Part shown: positions 6,098 through 7,834 of the stretch, piece after piece | Position numbering within the stretch: the first letter of the stretch is position 1 | Layout of the letters: each line of letters starts with the position of its first letter | DNA from: Acidobacteriaceae bacterium | GTDB lineage: Bacteria > Acidobacteriota > Terriglobia > Terriglobales > Acidobacteriaceae | NCBI GenBank assembly: GCA_003139975.1 | Contig: PLHN01000322.1 | Coordinates: forward strand, 1 to 7,834 | Reading direction: 5' to 3' | Length of the DNA stretch: 7,834 bases | Position numbers and translations under genes: made by a program | The notes under the pieces: generated by a model | The model's input: only the letters and a program-made list of their open reading frames with translations | Database searches by the model: none | Told to the model about the DNA's origin: nothing

Positions 6098-7684
6098 TCA
6101 TTTCACGACTGCAACAAGTCCCGTGGGCGGTGCTAGGCCGCCACTCGTGTTATTGAAGGCGCCCGAGACCCACGATACGCCACCACTCGCGGGACGAGGA
6201 TTGCCGGCCATGTCAACGTCAAGGGGAGGTACATTGAGAGGGGTCAGATTCGCACCAAGTCCGATCGCTGACGATCCCGACTGTGGCACATAGTTGCTGG
6301 CAAGCAACGGATCACTGGTCGTGCTATTCAGGTCAAACCCATCCTTTTGCCAAGTCGCATAACTGAATTCGCTGCCGTCATTCGTCGCAAATTGAGGCGC
6401 ATCGCCAGACGGGGTTCGCCACACATTGTTGTCCGAAGCAGCCACATCTGTCGTAAGACTTCTGTAGTCATGAATCCCGACGGTTACGTTGATAAAGATA
6501 TTGTCTTTTACGGTAAGATTGGAAGTCGTACCCCCGCCGAGACCGGCGTCGTCGCCTAGTGTCACGCCGAAACCACCGCCACTTGATGCCACCAGCGTGT
6601 TGTTATAGACCGAATCAGGTCCATTGGGCGTATAAAGCCAGATGTACCCGTAGGCCGGAGTGGATCCCGTGTCCACCATAACGTTGTTGAAGATGGTGCA
6701 GGTGGACATTCTTCCACAGGCGATATAGCCGGTAGCCGAGTATTTCCCAAGACTGCCAGAAAAGTGATTGTTGTAAATCTGATATGTGTCGTAGGACTTA
6801 GCGTTTACGTCATTGTAGAGAATGAGCCCATCCGTGTGATACGTGGCCACATTGTCCGTCCAGTTCAAGAAACTGTTGATGTTGTTATCATGGATAATCA
6901 CGCCCGACGCCGTGGAAGAAGCGTTATCCGCGGCGAAGGTGATACCCCAAGCGTGATCGCTGATCGTGTTATTGTAGATCGCCACCTTGCTCGCGTCATT
7001 GCCGCTGTCGAAGTTGATATTGATTCCGGCCCGTGCATTGTTGAGCGTGTTGTTGTAAATCTGCATGCCCGTGCAGGTAGAGCCAGTAGTTGTAACGCCT
7101 CCGCACGCAATGTCAGCGGTATACTGCCCGCTCCCGCTGGAATTGTTTTCTTGATTCAGATAGATGTTCTTAATGACTAACCCGTTCACTACAGCATTGG
7201 TACAGTTACTAAAATAAAGTCCACTGCTGGATCGCGCATTTGCCAGCCCCGTTCCATTCGCCGTGTTTTCGATGGTGCCAGTCCCATCCCCGTCGACGGT
7301 TACGTAGCTCTTGCCGTTGCAGTTGAACGCTCCCGCGGAATCCGAACCCATCGCTGGAGACTGGATGATGGCGTTCGAATCCAGTTTGAAAGTGACTGGG
7401 CTGGTGGAATTGCCACTCCCCAGGAAGCTGGCGAGCGAACTGCCCACTGAGAGATTAAACGTGCCACAGAACAGGACCGTGGTTCCGGGGCCAATCTGTG
7501 AAGATCCTGAGCCCCAGTTTCCGGCGGTGGTGACAAAGGCTGGCGTTTGCACGTTCGAGGTGCAACTGCCAGTGGGACTTCCGTTTTGGGTGATGTAGAC
7601 GTTGGCGGCCGAGCCAAAGGCACATCCGGCCGACACCAATGAGAGAAAAATGATGGCGAAAAGAAGCTTTCGAACCGTGATCAT
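6098..7684 (-). CDS. Secreted right-handed parallel beta-helix repeat protein
   Basis: A 528-residue exported protein. Residues 1-26 form a signal peptide: MITVRK, a hydrophobic core LLFAIIFLSLV, then cleavage probably after FGSA. The middle is a solenoid of Asn-rich rungs with the recurring core [IV]x[ND]N: IYNNTLN (209), IYNNTIS (236), IHDNNIN (264), IYNNHFS (303), IFNNVMV (331), VYNNTLV (359) and VKDNIFI (392), spaced about 27-39 residues with 28 most frequent. This is the pattern of pectate-lyase-like beta-helices (Beta_helix/NosD-like), which bind or cleave polysaccharides or act as surface scaffolds. The C-terminal part, with GSSAIGLGA, then DMAGNPRP and SGAFNN, resembles the terminal cap of such proteins (usual form SPAIDxG ... 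DxxGxxR ... GAYE) in a degenerate state. Several Cys could form disulfides. The start is ATG 7684 with GGAGGT 4 nt upstream; an earlier in-frame ATG at 7750 lacks this and would spoil the signal peptide. No catalytic triad or Ca site can be assigned from sequence alone. Confidence 0.85.
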   Translation of the reverse strand: MITVRKLLFAIIFLSLVSAGCAFGSAANVYITQNGSPTGSCTSNVQTPAFVTTAGNWGSGSSQIGPGTTVLFCGTFNLSVGSSLASFLGSGNSTSPVTFKLDSNAIIQSPAMGSDSAGAFNCNGKSYVTVDGDGTGTIENTANGTGLANARSSSGLYFSNCTNAVVNGLVIKNIYLNQENNSSGSGQYTADIACGGVTTTGSTCTGMQIYNNTLNNARAGININFDSGNDASKVAIYNNTISDHAWGITFAADNASSTASGVIIHDNNINSFLNWTDNVATYHTDGLILYNDVNAKSYDTYQIYNNHFSGSLGKYSATGYIACGRMSTCTIFNNVMVDTGSTPAYGYIWLYTPNGPDSVYNNTLVASSGGGFGVTLGDDAGLGGGTTSNLTVKDNIFINVTVGIHDYRSLTTDVAASDNNVWRTPSGDAPQFATNDGSEFSYATWQKDGFDLNSTTSDPLLASNYVPQSGSSAIGLGANLTPLNVPPLDVDMAGNPRPASGGVSWVSGAFNNTSGGLAPPTGLVAVVK

Positions 7685-7688
7685 GCAT

Positions 7689-7694
7689 ACCTCC
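7689..7694 (-). promoter_or_regulatory. Strong ribosome binding site of the beta-helix gene
   Basis: GGAGGT on the minus strand, 4 nt before ATG 7684-7682. It is the best Shine-Dalgarno match in the window and fixes the start 22 codons downstream of the longest open frame. Confidence 0.75.
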
Positions 7695-7717
7695 GGGGGA
7701 CGAGCGCATGCCCGTGA

Positions 7718-7745
7718 ATAATGTGGAAGCCACCGCCGAGTGCAA
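7718..7745 (-). promoter_or_regulatory. Weak sigma70-like promoter candidate for the beta-helix gene
   Basis: On the minus strand TTGCAC (7745-7740) and CATTAT (7723-7718) are separated by 16 nt and lie 33 nt before the start codon. Each matches the -35/-10 consensus only partly (3/6 and 4/6), so this is a guess from position and spacing. The rest of 7685-7834 holds no gene that I can recognise. Confidence 0.22.
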
Positions 7746-7834
7746 TCCAACTCTGCTGCCGCACCCGTGCGAGTGTGTTTCCTACCAGCCGATTCTACCG
7801 GAGAACTGAGGGGGGTCTAGATGCCACTAGTGCA

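Noticed and set aside
6768..7063. A 14-nt direct repeat, TTGTTGTAAATCTG, at 6768-6781 and 7050-7063
   Set aside because: On the coding strand both copies encode QIYNN in equivalent beta-helix rungs, so protein repetition explains it; it is not a mobile or CRISPR repeat.
6764..7180. Plus-strand 138-codon open frame rich in Val/Ile/Asp/Arg
   Set aside because: It is the antisense image of the Asn/Thr-rich beta-helix rungs and has no independent support.
7600..7684. Lipoprotein signal in the beta-helix protein (LVSAGC)
   Set aside because: The -3 position is Ser instead of Leu/Val/Ile, and a normal signal peptidase I site (FGSA before ANVY) lies five residues later; lipidation remains possible but is not supported.
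7811..7834. TCTAGA and CACTAGTG palindromes near the right edge
   Set aside because: Short palindromes of 6 and 8 bp occur by chance, and no second copy or flanking structure is visible.

Overview
The window carries seven protein-coding genes, all on the minus strand, so transcription runs from high to low coordinates. It reads as part of a surface-polysaccharide (O-antigen, capsule or exopolysaccharide) biosynthesis cluster of a Gram-negative-type bacterium. The Wzx-like flippase, the Wzy/WaaL-like polymerase, the moderate-GC codon use and the secreted Asn/Ser/Gly-rich beta-helix protein would fit a soil or sediment lineage such as Acidobacteriota. That assignment is an inference from protein style; nothing in the window proves the taxon.

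Layout in transcription order: (i) 7685-7834, a leader or promoter region with a weak sigma70-like candidate; (ii) 6098-7684, a secreted right-handed parallel beta-helix protein with a signal peptide and a strong ribosome binding site; (iii) 6004-6097, an intergenic stretch holding a long GC-rich imperfect hairpin; (iv) 4987-6003, a SAM-dependent methyltransferase with an N-terminal four-cysteine motif; (v) 3424-4917, a polytopic Wzx-type flippase; (vi) 2607-3407, a second, unrelated class I SAM methyltransferase; (vii) 1225-2610, a polytopic O-antigen polymerase/ligase-like protein; (viii) 230-1192, a complete family 2 glycosyltransferase of the rhamnosyltransferase-like kind; (ix) 1-233, the N-terminal part of a second family 2 glycosyltransferase that runs off the left edge.

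From the flippase onward the genes are packed like an operon. Gaps are 16 and 32 nt, and two junctions are 4-nt start/stop overlaps (ATGA at 2607-2610 and GTGA at 230-233) that imply translational coupling. A working model: the glycosyltransferases build a lipid-linked repeat unit, the methyltransferases may decorate sugars, the flippase exports the unit, and the Wzy/WaaL-like protein polymerises or ligates it outside. The beta-helix protein may bind or process the product at the cell surface, but it may also be an unrelated neighbour, because a 94-nt gap with a strong hairpin separates it from the rest.

I found no RNA genes, CRISPR arrays, insertion sequences or clear mobile elements. The cluster looks like a divergent version of a known pathway and not a new class of system. 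The points most worth a second look are the beta-helix protein beside the cluster, the hairpin, and the presence of two different methyltransferases.
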